Origin: Nakamurella silvestris
Lineage (GTDB): Bacteria > Actinomycetota > Actinomycetes > Mycobacteriales > Nakamurellaceae
Reading direction: 5' to 3'
Assembly (NCBI GenBank): GCA_003576535.1
Contig: QXCQ01000132.1
Span: 38,151-102,150, forward strand
Length of the DNA stretch: 64,000 nt
The notes under the pieces: model-generated
Seen by the model: the letters and a program-made list of their open reading frames with translations, nothing else
Told to the model about the DNA's origin: nothing
Databases searched by the model: none
Shown here: positions 43,630 through 51,354 of the stretch, in pieces
How the letters are laid out: every line of letters begins with the position of its first letter
Position numbering within the stretch: position 1 is the stretch's first letter
Made by a program: the position numbers and the translations under genes

Positions 43630-44846
43630 ACGTTCTCCCCATTTCCGCTGTACGCGGGGTTCTCCCAGATGATGGTCCCGCCCATGCCGAGGCCGACACA
43701 CATGGTGGTCAGGCCGTACCGCACTTCGGGGTGTTCGTCGAACTGTCGGGCCAGCTGGGTCATCAGCCGGACCCCGGAGGAGGCCAGCGGGTGGCCCATC
43801 GCGATCGCGCCGCCGTACTGGTTGACCCGGTCGTCGTCGTCGGCGATGCCGAAGTGCTCGGTGAAGGCGAGGACCTGGACGGCGAAGGCCTCGTTGATCT
43901 CGATGAGTCCGATGTCCTCGATCGTCAGACCGGCCTTGGCCAGGGCCTTCTCGGTCGCCGGGATCGGGCCGTTGCCCATCGTCTCCGGGGCCACCCCGGC
44001 GTAGGCGAAGGAGACCATCCGCATCCGGACCGGCAGCCCGAGTTCGGCCGCGACCTCGGTGGAGGCCAACAGGCAGCCCGTCGCCCCGTCGGTGAGGGGG
44101 GAGGCGTTGCCCGCCGTCACCCGCCCGTGCGGACGGAAAGGGGTGCGCAGGGTCGCCAGTCCTTCGACCGTGGTCTCCGGGCGCGGCAGCTCGTCGGTGG
44201 TGGCAAGGCCCCAGCCGGCGGCGGCGGAGCGGGTGGCCACCGGCACCAGGTCCGGCGAGATGTTGCCGTTGGCGGCGGCTTTGGCGTACTTGGCCTGGGA
44301 ATGGGCGGCGTAGGCGTCCGCGCGCTCCTTCGTCAGGGAGGGGGACTGGTCGTGCAGGTTCTCGGCGGTGTTGCCCATGTTCAGGGCGGACGGGTCGACG
44401 AGCCGGTCGGCGACGAAACGGGGGTTGGGATCTGCTCCCTCGCCCATCGGGTGGTGGCCCATGTGTTCCACCCCGCCGGCGATGACCACGTCGTAGGCAC
44501 CGGCGACGATGCCGGAGGCGACGGTGGTGACCGCGGTCATCGCCCCGGCGCACATCCGGTCGATGGCGAAGCCGGGGACGGACCGGGGGAGCCCTGCCAG
44601 GATCGCCGCGGTCCGGCCGATCGTCAGGCCCTGGTCGCCGGTCTGGGTGGCCGCGGCGACGGCGACCTCGTCGATCCGTTCCGGTGGCAGTTCCGGATGC
44701 CGGCGCAGCAGTTCCCGGATGACCTTGACGATCAGGTCGTCCGCTCTGGTTTCGAAGTACTGGCCTTTGTCGCCGGCCTTGCCGAAGGGGGTTCGAACCC
44801 CTTCGACGAAGACCACGTCCTGCAGTGTTCGGGGTGCTGTTGACAC
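43626..44846 (-). CDS. fadA: Acetyl-CoA C-acyltransferase (thiolase)
   Basis: Thiolase of 406 residues catalysing the last, chain-cleaving step of beta-oxidation. Active sites: acyl-accepting Cys in IDRMCAGAMTAV (near 94), NEAFAVQVLAF (near 325), the His of AMGHPLASSGVR (near 357) and the second Cys in TTMCVGLGMGG (near 387). GTG start with GGGAG eight bases upstream. It forms a two-gene unit with fadB. A dyad 97 bp upstream may bind a fatty-acid regulator. Confidence 0.95.
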   Translation of the reverse strand: MSTAPRTLQDVVFVEGVRTPFGKAGDKGQYFETRADDLIVKVIRELLRRHPELPPERIDEVAVAAATQTGDQGLTIGRTAAILAGLPRSVPGFAIDRMCAGAMTAVTTVASGIVAGAYDVVIAGGVEHMGHHPMGEGADPNPRFVADRLVDPSALNMGNTAENLHDQSPSLTKERADAYAAHSQAKYAKAAANGNISPDLVPVATRSAAAGWGLATTDELPRPETTVEGLATLRTPFRPHGRVTAGNASPLTDGATGCLLASTEVAAELGLPVRMRMVSFAYAGVAPETMGNGPIPATEKALAKAGLTIEDIGLIEINEAFAVQVLAFTEHFGIADDDDRVNQYGGAIAMGHPLASSGVRLMTQLARQFDEHPEVRYGLTTMCVGLGMGGTIIWENPAYSGNGENV

Positions 44847-44941
44847 GGACTCGCTCCCTTGCGGATTTCAAGCGCCGCCCTGGAACATCCGGCCGGCTGT
44901 CTGGCTCTACTTCTGTCCTGCCGACGATGTTACCCGAAGGG

Positions 44942-44955
44942 CTACTGGCGAGTAA
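44942..44955. promoter_or_regulatory. Palindromic operator candidate for fadAB
   Basis: CTACTGGCGAGTAA: the 4-4-4 core TACT-GGCG-AGTA is an exact inverted repeat around a short spacer. It lies about 97 bp before the fadA start, in the fadA upstream region. TetR-type regulators of lipid genes bind dyads of this size. No regulator is adjacent. Confidence 0.4.
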
Positions 44956-44980
44956 CTTAGGGGTCTGCCGACCCTCCAAC

Positions 44981-45052
44981 GACAGCCGCGCTCCTTCCCG
45001 ACAATCGCGCAGTACGGAAGGAGCGCGTTAGTCGGCAAGGAGCGCGGCCGTC
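44981..45052. repeat. Family B palindrome (B3)
   Basis: GACAGCCGCGCTCCTTCCCGAC at the left pairs with the right arm GTCGGCAAGGAGCGCGGCCGTC, with a further GGAAGGAGCGCG inside the loop as in B1. It ends 12 bp downstream of the RNase D stop on the minus strand. Confidence 0.75.
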
Positions 45053-45064
45053 AGGGGAAGGGGG

Positions 45065-46339
45065 TCAGGAAGCAGGCGGACGACCGGCCCGGTCCAAGGC
45101 ATCGACGATGATCTCCGAGGTCAGCTCGACCTGCCAGTTCCGTGCGCCGCCCAGGCGCAGCCGATCGGCGACCTCGTCCCGCGCCGTATCGGCCCAGCAG
45201 ATCCGGCGGACCAGGTCGGGGGACACGAGGTTCTCCAGGGGCACCGACACCTGTTCGCTCAGCGCGGTCAGCGCCTCGCGGACGACGGTCAGCCGGGCGG
45301 CGGCCTCGGGGTTCTTCTCCTTCCACCGGCTGGCCGGCGGCGGGCCTTCGACCTCCAGGGTGGCCGGCGGCAGGGCCGAATCGGGCAACTGGCGGGCCCG
45401 GTTGATGGCCGCGAGCCACCGCGGTGCCTGACGTCGCTGCATCCGTCCGGAGAACACCGGGAGGGCGACGAGCTCGTCGATCGAGTTCGGCATCGCGGTG
45501 GCACCGGCCACGATCGCCGTGTCCGGCAGGATCCGGTGCGGGGCGATGTCCCGATCGGTGGCCATCTGGTCCCGGCTCTGCCACAGCTCCCGGATCACGG
45601 CGAGGGCGCGACGGTTGCGGATCTTGTGGATGCCGGAGGTGCGACGCCACGGATCGACCCGCGGTGGGGACGGCGGGGCCGCCACGATCGCGGCGAACTC
45701 CTCCAGGGCCCAGTCGAGTTTGCCCTGCCGACGCAACTCCTCGGCCATGACGTCACGCAGTTCCACCAGCACCTCGACGTCCAGGGCCGCGTAGGTCAGC
45801 CACGAGTCGGGCAACGGCCGGGTCGACCAGTCGGCGGCGCCGTGGCCCTTCTCCAAGGTCAGGCCGAGCATCTGCTCGACGAGCGGGCCGAGGCCCACCC
45901 GCGGCAGCCCCGCGAGCCGGCCGGCGAGTTCGGTGTCGAAGAGTCGGCTCGGGTGCATGCCCGCATCGGCCAGGCACGGCAGGTCCTGGCTGGCGGCATG
46001 CAGAACCCACTCGGTGTCCCGCAGCGGGGCGTTCAAGGGGGCCAGATCGCCCAGGGCGATCGGGTCGAGCAGAACGGTCCCGACATCCGCCCGGCGCAGC
46101 TGCACCAGATAGGCGCGGGGGGAGTAGCGGAAGCCGGAGGCGCGTTCGGCGTCCAGGGCGACCGGGCCGGAGCCGGCGGCGAGCTTCTCGGCCAGTTGAT
46201 GGAGTTTCAGCGGGTCGGTCAGCGGACCCGCGAAGCCGTCACGCGGGGCGAGCAGGGGAACCGGGGCCGGTTCGGGGTGGGCAGGGGAGCTGGTGTCGTC
46301 GACCGGCATGGTGTCCGGTGCGGATTCAGGAGATGACAC
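45065..46339 (-). CDS. rnd: Ribonuclease D family 3'-5' exonuclease
   Basis: DEDD exonuclease of about 424 residues that trims RNA 3' ends. ExoI: VALDAERASGFRY (Asp and Glu, near 62). ExoII: around DTEWVLHAASQDLPCLA. ExoIII: WLTYAALDVEVLVELRD (Tyr and Asp, near 181). HRDC domain: RALAVIRELWQSRDQMATDR to RILPDTAIV (near 245-275). GTG at 46339 overlaps the upstream LuxR gene by 14 bases; ATG at 46309 is a possible shorter start. The RNase D/DUF3000 neighbourhood is conserved in actinobacteria. Confidence 0.92.
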   Translation of the reverse strand: MSSPESAPDTMPVDDTSSPAHPEPAPVPLLAPRDGFAGPLTDPLKLHQLAEKLAAGSGPVALDAERASGFRYSPRAYLVQLRRADVGTVLLDPIALGDLAPLNAPLRDTEWVLHAASQDLPCLADAGMHPSRLFDTELAGRLAGLPRVGLGPLVEQMLGLTLEKGHGAADWSTRPLPDSWLTYAALDVEVLVELRDVMAEELRRQGKLDWALEEFAAIVAAPPSPPRVDPWRRTSGIHKIRNRRALAVIRELWQSRDQMATDRDIAPHRILPDTAIVAGATAMPNSIDELVALPVFSGRMQRRQAPRWLAAINRARQLPDSALPPATLEVEGPPPASRWKEKNPEAAARLTVVREALTALSEQVSVPLENLVSPDLVRRICWADTARDEVADRLRLGGARNWQVELTSEIIVDALDRAGRPPAS

Positions 46340-47000
46340 CGGCTCGCAATGCCATCGCGACGATGTGCGCGCGATCGCCGGTTCCGAGTTTGCGGCCGAT
46401 CCTGGCCAGATGGCTCTTGACGGTCAACGCCGACAGCAGGAGCTGCTCGCCGATCCACTTGTTGGAACGGCCCTCGGCGACCAGCTGGATGACCTCGACC
46501 TCGCGGGCCGAGAGCTCATGGATCGTGGCGGGCACGTTGGCCGCTGCCGGGTTGGCCCGGCGGTCGATCAGCACACCCTGGACACCGGCGCCGACCGCGT
46601 CGATGACGGGCCCGATGTCGGCGGTGGGGGCAAGGGCGAGAACCCGGTACCAACCGGCACCCTGCAGGGCGGCGATGACACCGGGCGCGGTACGGCCGAT
46701 CCCCAGGTTCACCAGGGCGAGATCCCCGGGAGGGAAGTCGGCGACCAGTTCCCGCAGGCCGATATTGCCCGCGGCTTCGTAGACACGTCCGACCCCCAGA
46801 GCGGTGAGGGTGGCAGCCATGACGGAGCGGCTCGTCTGATCGGGATCGACCACCATGACCGACGCCATCCGCAAGGCGGAGCCGGGACGGTCGGTCGAGG
46901 CCGAACGCTGTGCGGGCAGGCCCATCCAGGCCGGTAGATCATCCTGCTGGCGGGCTTCGTCCTGCCCGAAATCCACGTGCCCGAACTCGACGCTGGACAT
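46326..47000 (-). CDS. Atypical receiver-LuxR transcription regulator
   Basis: 224 residues. After a polar N-terminus there is a receiver-like domain (about 48-150) and a LuxR helix-turn-helix (HELSAREVEVIQLVAEGRSN then WIGEQLLLSALTVKSHLARI). Strand 3 reads LALVNLGIG, so Asn replaces the phosphoacceptor Asp, and the usual Lys is missing from LIDRRA; regulation by phosphorylation is therefore unlikely. ATG at 47000 follows GAGGAG by ten bases and is preferred to 47033. Tandem 24-bp repeats lie in its upstream region. Confidence 0.85.
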   Translation of the reverse strand: MSSVEFGHVDFGQDEARQQDDLPAWMGLPAQRSASTDRPGSALRMASVMVVDPDQTSRSVMAATLTALGVGRVYEAAGNIGLRELVADFPPGDLALVNLGIGRTAPGVIAALQGAGWYRVLALAPTADIGPVIDAVGAGVQGVLIDRRANPAAANVPATIHELSAREVEVIQLVAEGRSNKWIGEQLLLSALTVKSHLARIGRKLGTGDRAHIVAMALRAGVIS

Positions 47001-47082
47001 TCGTTCTTCGCTCCTCTTCAGTTCCCTGGTCATCGTCGGCCGCGGTGATCGCGGGCTACGCCGAACAACGCTCGACGATTGG

Positions 47083-47130
47083 CTGCCGCCGAACTACTGC
47101 GAACGACTGCCGCCGAACTTCTGCGAACGA
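47083..47130. repeat. Two tandem 24-bp repeats upstream of LuxR gene
   Basis: CTGCCGCCGAACTACTGCGA plus ACGA is followed directly by a copy differing at one base (TTC for TAC). Two more CGCCGAA words occur at about 47059 and 47152, giving four in 100 bp. They lie 80-160 bp upstream of the atypical LuxR start and are candidate regulator sites. Confidence 0.8.
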
Positions 47131-47210
47131 ACTGCGGCTGTCGAGGTACTACGCCGAAATGGTGACAATCAGCCACTCAGTCGGCGCGGGCCGCCCGGCG
47201 GAGGCTGGGA

Positions 47211-47789
47211 TCAGTGCGTGGACCGTGATGGGACCGGGGCAATCGTAGCAACGCCCTCAGGTGGTAGACCCGCTGCCACGGCGAGTAATTGAGCGAAGGT
47301 GGTCAGATGCGGGGCGGAATCACCCGATAGGGGGGACCAAGAGGCCCTAATTTCGAGATCGTCCGTCCTTCGCTCGCCGGTGAGATCACCGAAACGCGTG
47401 GACGAGGTGGCAGTGACGGTGCCGCCAAGCGCCTGATATCCGGCCTTCGCCCCGTCCAGGGCGTCGGTCAGCCAGCTCCAGGCGACCTCGGCCAGGACCG
47501 GGTCGGCCGTCATCTCGCTCTCGATCTCCGAGGTGACGAAGACGACGATCCTCGAGGTGCCGTCCCAGGCCGGCACACCTGCCGGATCGTGCAGGAGCAC
47601 CAACCGGCCGCTGGCGATCTCCTCGTCGGTCTCCGGGTCGATGACGGTCCCGGCGATCGCGTGACTGAACGGGGCGAGACGCTTCGGCGGGGGCAGGGTC
47701 TCCAGTTCCACCTCGGTGCGCACCCGTGCCGCCTGGAGTTCGGCGACGGCCCGGCGGAATTCCTCGGGCGGCGTTGATGCGGTGGACAT
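47211..47789 (-). CDS. DUF3000 protein
   Basis: Soluble protein of 192 residues matching DUF3000: FRRAVAELQAARVRTEVELE at the N-terminus, PPPKRLAPFSHAIAG, SGRLVLLHDPAGVPAWDG, AWSWLTDALDGAKAGY, and a C-terminal HLTTFAQLLAVAAGLPPEGV. No catalytic motif is evident. ATG at 47789 has GGGA just upstream; longer frames run into a hairpin. In actinobacteria this family sits beside RNase D, as here. Function unknown. Confidence 0.9.
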   Translation of the reverse strand: MSTASTPPEEFRRAVAELQAARVRTEVELETLPPPKRLAPFSHAIAGTVIDPETDEEIASGRLVLLHDPAGVPAWDGTSRIVVFVTSEIESEMTADPVLAEVAWSWLTDALDGAKAGYQALGGTVTATSSTRFGDLTGERRTDDLEIRASWSPLSGDSAPHLTTFAQLLAVAAGLPPEGVATIAPVPSRSTH

Positions 47790-47871
47790 TCCCGAACCGT
47801 ACGAGACGGGCCCGACACGCCGTGGGAACCACGCCGTTCTGCCCGGTAACAGCTCCCGTGACCTGGCCCTC

Positions 47872-47933
47872 GTCCTGCGGTGGGACATGCGCAGCTGGGA
47901 GCGCTCTCAGCTGCGCATGTCCCACCGCAGGAC
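47872..47933. repeat. Family E palindrome (E1)
   Basis: GTCCTGCGGTGGGACATGCG followed by CAGCTG is perfectly complementary to the right arm: a 26-bp stem with a ten-base loop. It lies 22 bp downstream of the msrB stop on the minus strand. It shares GCGGTGGGA(C/T)ATGCGCA with E2 at 51265. Confidence 0.88.
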
Positions 47934-47954
47934 GGCAGAGTGGGTGATACGGGG

Positions 47955-48464
47955 TTACGCGGTGGGGGAATCGGGCCCGGCGGATTCCGGCGTAACCGGC
48001 TCGAGCCGCAGGGCCACCGAGTTGATGCACCAGCGCTGATCGGTCGGGGTGGCGTAGCCCTCGCCGGCGAAGACGTGGCCCAGGTGCGAGTCGCAGGTGG
48101 CGCACCGCACCTCGGTGCGGACGCTGCCGAAGCTGCGGTCCTCGATCAGGGTGACGTTGTCGTCCTCGGTCGGTGCGTAGAACGAGGGCCAGCCGCAGTG
48201 GGAGTCGAACTTCTCGGCCGAGGTGAACAGGGTCGCCCCGCAGGCCCGGCAGTAGTACACCCCCTGGGTCTTGGTGTCGGTGTACTCGCCGGTGAAGGGG
48301 CGTTCGGTGGCGGCCTCGCGGAGCACCGCGTACTCCATCGGATCGAGTTCGGCCCGCCATTGGTCGTCGGTCTTGCGGACCTTGGCCGGCCGGGCCGGTG
48401 CGGTGGTCGGGTCCGCAGGCGAACCCGCCGTGTTCGAAGTGCTGCTGTTCGAAACGTTGGTCAT
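47955..48464 (-). CDS. msrB: Peptide-methionine (R)-S-oxide reductase
   Basis: MsrB of 169 residues that repairs methionine-R-sulfoxide in proteins. A 30-residue polar leader (SNSSTSNTAGSPADPTT) precedes the domain. Zinc cysteines are in YYCRACGATLF and RCATCDSHLGHVF; the catalytic Cys is in QRWCINSVALRLEP near 150; the substrate motif HCGWPSFY is present. ATG at 48464 starts the domain-length protein. It is transcribed alone or with DUF3000, with hairpins on both sides. Confidence 0.95.
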   Translation of the reverse strand: MTNVSNSSTSNTAGSPADPTTAPARPAKVRKTDDQWRAELDPMEYAVLREAATERPFTGEYTDTKTQGVYYCRACGATLFTSAEKFDSHCGWPSFYAPTEDDNVTLIEDRSFGSVRTEVRCATCDSHLGHVFAGEGYATPTDQRWCINSVALRLEPVTPESAGPDSPTA

Positions 48465-48490
48465 GCCGTCAACGGTACTCACCACCCCCT

Positions 48491-48559
48491 GTTCCCGCGC
48501 ACGTTGTTGATCCTCGCGCACCGAACATCGCGCGCGAGGAGCAACAACGTGCGCGGGAC
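48491..48559. repeat. Family A palindrome (A5)
   Basis: The left arm starts GTTCCCGCGCACGTTGTTG and matches A4 at 30 of 34 positions; the right arm ends GTGCGCGGGAC. The centre CCGAACATCG replaces the TACGTA core. It lies 27 bp past the hydrolase stop on the minus strand. Confidence 0.82.
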
Positions 48560-48586
48560 CGGCAGGTGTGCGGCCGGGACGACCGC

Positions 48587-50137
48587 TCAGGCCGGGCAGA
48601 CCAGCCCGGAACCCGGCATGGTCGAGGAGATCAGGTAGGCGTCGACCGCATCGGTGATGCACCGGGTCCGCGGGAAACTCCCGTGATCGGAGTTCTGCCA
48701 GCTCAGCAGCTGGGCCGAGGAGAGCTGGGCCACGACGGCCTGGACACCCGCGTACGGGCTGACCGGATCGTTCACCGCGCCCAGGACCAGCACCGGCGGA
48801 GCACCGTTGCCCCGCACGGCCCCCAGCGGGTACTCCGGGACCGGCCAGGAGGAGCACAGGGCCGTCATCCCCACCAGGAACTCGCCGAAGACCGGTGCCG
48901 CGCCGGCGGCCTCCGTCATTTTCGTCTGCAGGTCCGCCGAGGTCAGCCGCTCGGCGGAGTCGTTGCAGGTGATGAGCAGCCAGTCGGAGATCTCCGGACT
49001 CATCCAGTCGCTCAGCTTGCGCTGGATGGTGTCCGGGTCGGCCGTCGCGAGGGTCGCGGCCAGCTCGGGCCACCGCCGCTGGTCGGGCAGACCCAGGGTC
49101 AGCAGCCATTTCACCGTGCCGGCGGAGGTGCGGCTGTCCAGGCCGTCCACCGTGGTCATGACGGTGGTGACCGCCGCCCGCGGATCCTCACCCAGCGGAC
49201 AGGGGGCGTCCCCGTCGACGCAGTCCGCGGCGAAGGCGTCCAACGCCTTCTCGTACGCGACGGCGCTGGTGGCGGCGGTCTCCGAGGCCGGGACCAGGTG
49301 GTCGGTCGGGGCGTCGAGCACCGCGTGGGCGACCCGACCCGGGTAGCGGTCGACGTAGACCCCGGCCAGGGTGGCCCCGTATCCGCTGCCCAGCAGATTC
49401 AGCCGGTCGGTCCCCAGGGCGGCCCGCAGGGAGTCGAGGTCGTCGGCGATGGCCGAGGTGTTGTAGAAGGTCGTCAGCGGGGCCGTCTTGTCCCCGCAGG
49501 CGAAACTGATCTGTTTGCCCACCTCCAGCAGGGAGTCGCTGCCGCCCGCGGTGGGATTCAGGGCGAGCATGTACCGCTGGATGGGCCCGAGGAGACAGGA
49601 GACCGCGAGCCCCTGCCCGGTTCCGCGTACATCCATCCCGATGACGGCGAAATGGTCGGTGATCGAGGTCGGCAGGGCGTCCAGGGTCGCCGCGATGGTC
49701 GTCGCCCCGTCCAGACCCACCCCCAGCTGTCCGGTGCCCGTCAGCACCACCAGCTCCGGCGCGTCGGCGGGGAGCGCGGCCGCCCGCCCGCGGGCGATGA
49801 TCAGATCGAAATCGGCCCGGCGGTCCTGGAAGTGGTCGGCGGGCACGGTGATCTGGTTGCACTCGACGGTGAACGGAGCCGGGCCGGTGGTTTTGGTCAC
49901 GATGTACCCGGGGCACCCCGACCAGGTGCCGTTGAACTCCCCGGTCTGGCCGGGGCCGCCGGGACCGGTGGGGCGGGCGATCTGCTCGGGGGCGACGGAT
50001 GCGGCCGGTGCACCGTCGTCACCGTAGACGGCCAGGTCAGGGCGGGTGGACGGGCCGACGGTGCAGGCCGAGACCAGTGTCAGCAGCGCAAGGACCATGA
50101 CGGCGGTGTGCCGGACGGGGCGGCGGGACCGGAGCAT
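48587..50137 (-). CDS. Lipoprotein alpha/beta hydrolase, nucleophile apparently lost
   Basis: 516 residues, in the tripeptidyl-aminopeptidase-like group. A lipoprotein signal peptide ends LLTLVSAC (lipobox Cys near 24), so it is membrane-anchored outside the cell. The hydrolase fold has VIGMDVRGTGQG near 172 and the elbow LLGSGYGATLAGVY near 249, where relatives have GxSYG; here Gly takes the Ser place and a Ser lies one residue earlier. Acid and base positions look kept (VLGAVNDPVS and SDHGSF, with the C-terminal TAP-like domain). It may be non-catalytic or use the shifted Ser. ATG at 50137 gives a proper signal peptide. Confidence 0.85.
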   Translation of the reverse strand: MLRSRRPVRHTAVMVLALLTLVSACTVGPSTRPDLAVYGDDGAPAASVAPEQIARPTGPGGPGQTGEFNGTWSGCPGYIVTKTTGPAPFTVECNQITVPADHFQDRRADFDLIIARGRAAALPADAPELVVLTGTGQLGVGLDGATTIAATLDALPTSITDHFAVIGMDVRGTGQGLAVSCLLGPIQRYMLALNPTAGGSDSLLEVGKQISFACGDKTAPLTTFYNTSAIADDLDSLRAALGTDRLNLLGSGYGATLAGVYVDRYPGRVAHAVLDAPTDHLVPASETAATSAVAYEKALDAFAADCVDGDAPCPLGEDPRAAVTTVMTTVDGLDSRTSAGTVKWLLTLGLPDQRRWPELAATLATADPDTIQRKLSDWMSPEISDWLLITCNDSAERLTSADLQTKMTEAAGAAPVFGEFLVGMTALCSSWPVPEYPLGAVRGNGAPPVLVLGAVNDPVSPYAGVQAVVAQLSSAQLLSWQNSDHGSFPRTRCITDAVDAYLISSTMPGSGLVCPA

Positions 50138-50245
50138 GGGACCAGTGTGCCGGTCTTCGGCGGCGGGCGGGGTGCCGGGTCGATCCGCAGGGCGGCCGTT
50201 CCGGGCGGGAACGGCGGGGGTGACCTTTCCGTAAGCTGGTCGTTC

Positions 50246-51262
50246 GTGCCCGTAGTTCAACTGGTTTCCGTGGATCCGGTGGTCAGCGCGGACGAGCTCA
50301 TCGCAGCTCTGGTCCCGCCGCCCCGGTTCAACGACGTCCGCTTCTCCACCTACCGCCCCGATGTCGCTGAACCCTCACAGGCACAGGCGGTCGACTACCT
50401 GACCGGTCTGGCCGAGCGGATCTCGGCGCCGGCGAAGTCGGGCGGCCTGTTCCGCCGTAAAGCCGCTCGGGTGTCCGCGGGCAGTGTCTACCTCGACGGC
50501 GGATTCGGTGTCGGCAAGACCCACCTGCTGGCCTCCCTGTGGCACGCGGTGCCCGGGCCCAAGGCCTACGGGACCTTCGGCGAGTACACCCAGCTCGTCG
50601 GTGCCCTCGGTTTCGCCGAGACGGTGCGACGCCTGTCCGGGCACCGGCTGCTCGCGGTCGACGAGTTCGAACTGGACGATCCCGGCGACACCATGCTGAT
50701 GACGCGGCTGCTCGGCGAGCTCGCCGACGCGGGCGTCAGTCTGGCGGCGACCTCGAACACCCTCCCGGACAAGCTCGGTGAAGGTCGGTTCGCGGCCGAG
50801 GACTTCCGCCGGGAGATCCAGTCCCTGTCCGGCCGGTTCCACACCCTGCGGATCGACGGGCCGGATTTCCGGCATTCCGGGCTGGCTCCGGCCCCCGAGC
50901 CGTTGACGGATGCGCAGCTGGAGGTGGCTGCCGCCTCCGAGGACGGATCGAGCCTGGACGACTTCGGTGCCCTGTGCCGCAAGCTCGCCACCCTGCACCC
51001 GTCCAAGTACGGACGACTGCTCGACGGGATCGAGGCGGTCAACCTGCGTCATGTCCGGCCCGCGCCGGACCAGGCCGTGGCGCTGCGACTGGTGACCTTC
51101 ATCGACCGGCTGTACGACCGGTCGATCCCGGTCCGGGCGTCGGGGGAGTCGTTGGGGGAGCTGTTCACCCCGGAGATGCTCAAGGGTGGGTACCGCAAGA
51201 AGTACCTGCGCTCGACCTCGCGGATCCTGGCACTGGCCCGGGACGCGCACACGCTGGTCTGA
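50246..51262 (+). CDS. zapE: ZapE/AFG1-like ATPase
   Basis: 338-residue ATPase of the AFG1 family, linked to the cell division ring in proteobacteria (ZapE) and to mitochondrial quality control (AFG1). Walker A: YLDGGFGVGKTHLLASLWHA near 80-99. Walker B: RLLAVDEFELDDPGDTMLM near 130. Sensor: AATSNTLPDKLGEG. C-terminal: VRASGESLGELFTPEMLKGG. GTG at 50246 lies 108 bp from the divergent hydrolase. Open frame far upstream is opposite that gene and is a shadow. Role in a Gram-positive actinobacterium is not settled. Confidence 0.88.
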   Translation: MPVVQLVSVDPVVSADELIAALVPPPRFNDVRFSTYRPDVAEPSQAQAVDYLTGLAERISAPAKSGGLFRRKAARVSAGSVYLDGGFGVGKTHLLASLWHAVPGPKAYGTFGEYTQLVGALGFAETVRRLSGHRLLAVDEFELDDPGDTMLMTRLLGELADAGVSLAATSNTLPDKLGEGRFAAEDFRREIQSLSGRFHTLRIDGPDFRHSGLAPAPEPLTDAQLEVAAASEDGSSLDDFGALCRKLATLHPSKYGRLLDGIEAVNLRHVRPAPDQAVALRLVTFIDRLYDRSIPVRASGESLGELFTPEMLKGGYRKKYLRSTSRILALARDAHTLV

Positions 51263-51264
51263 TC

Positions 51265-51332
51265 CACATCCCGCGGTGGGATATGCGCAGCCTCTCGGCC
51301 GTTTTCGTGCGCATATCCCACCGCGGGATGTG
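51265..51332. repeat. Family E palindrome (E2)
   Basis: CACATCCCGCGGTGGGATAT followed by GCGCA is perfectly complementary to the right arm, a 25-bp stem with an 18-base loop. It begins 3 bp after the zapE stop and lies 23 bp from the convergent rocD stop. Confidence 0.88.
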
Positions 51333-51354
51333 AAAGCCCTACAGCGTCAAAGGC

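Noticed and set aside
43630-44979. Minus-strand extension of the fadB frame across fadA
   Set aside because: It overlaps the well-supported thiolase gene on the same strand in another frame. A good ribosome site marks the fadB start at 43629.
48398-50245. Plus-strand open frame of over 600 codons upstream of zapE
   Set aside because: It is the antisense shadow of the lipoprotein hydrolase. Residues are Gly/Arg/Gln-rich with no domain.
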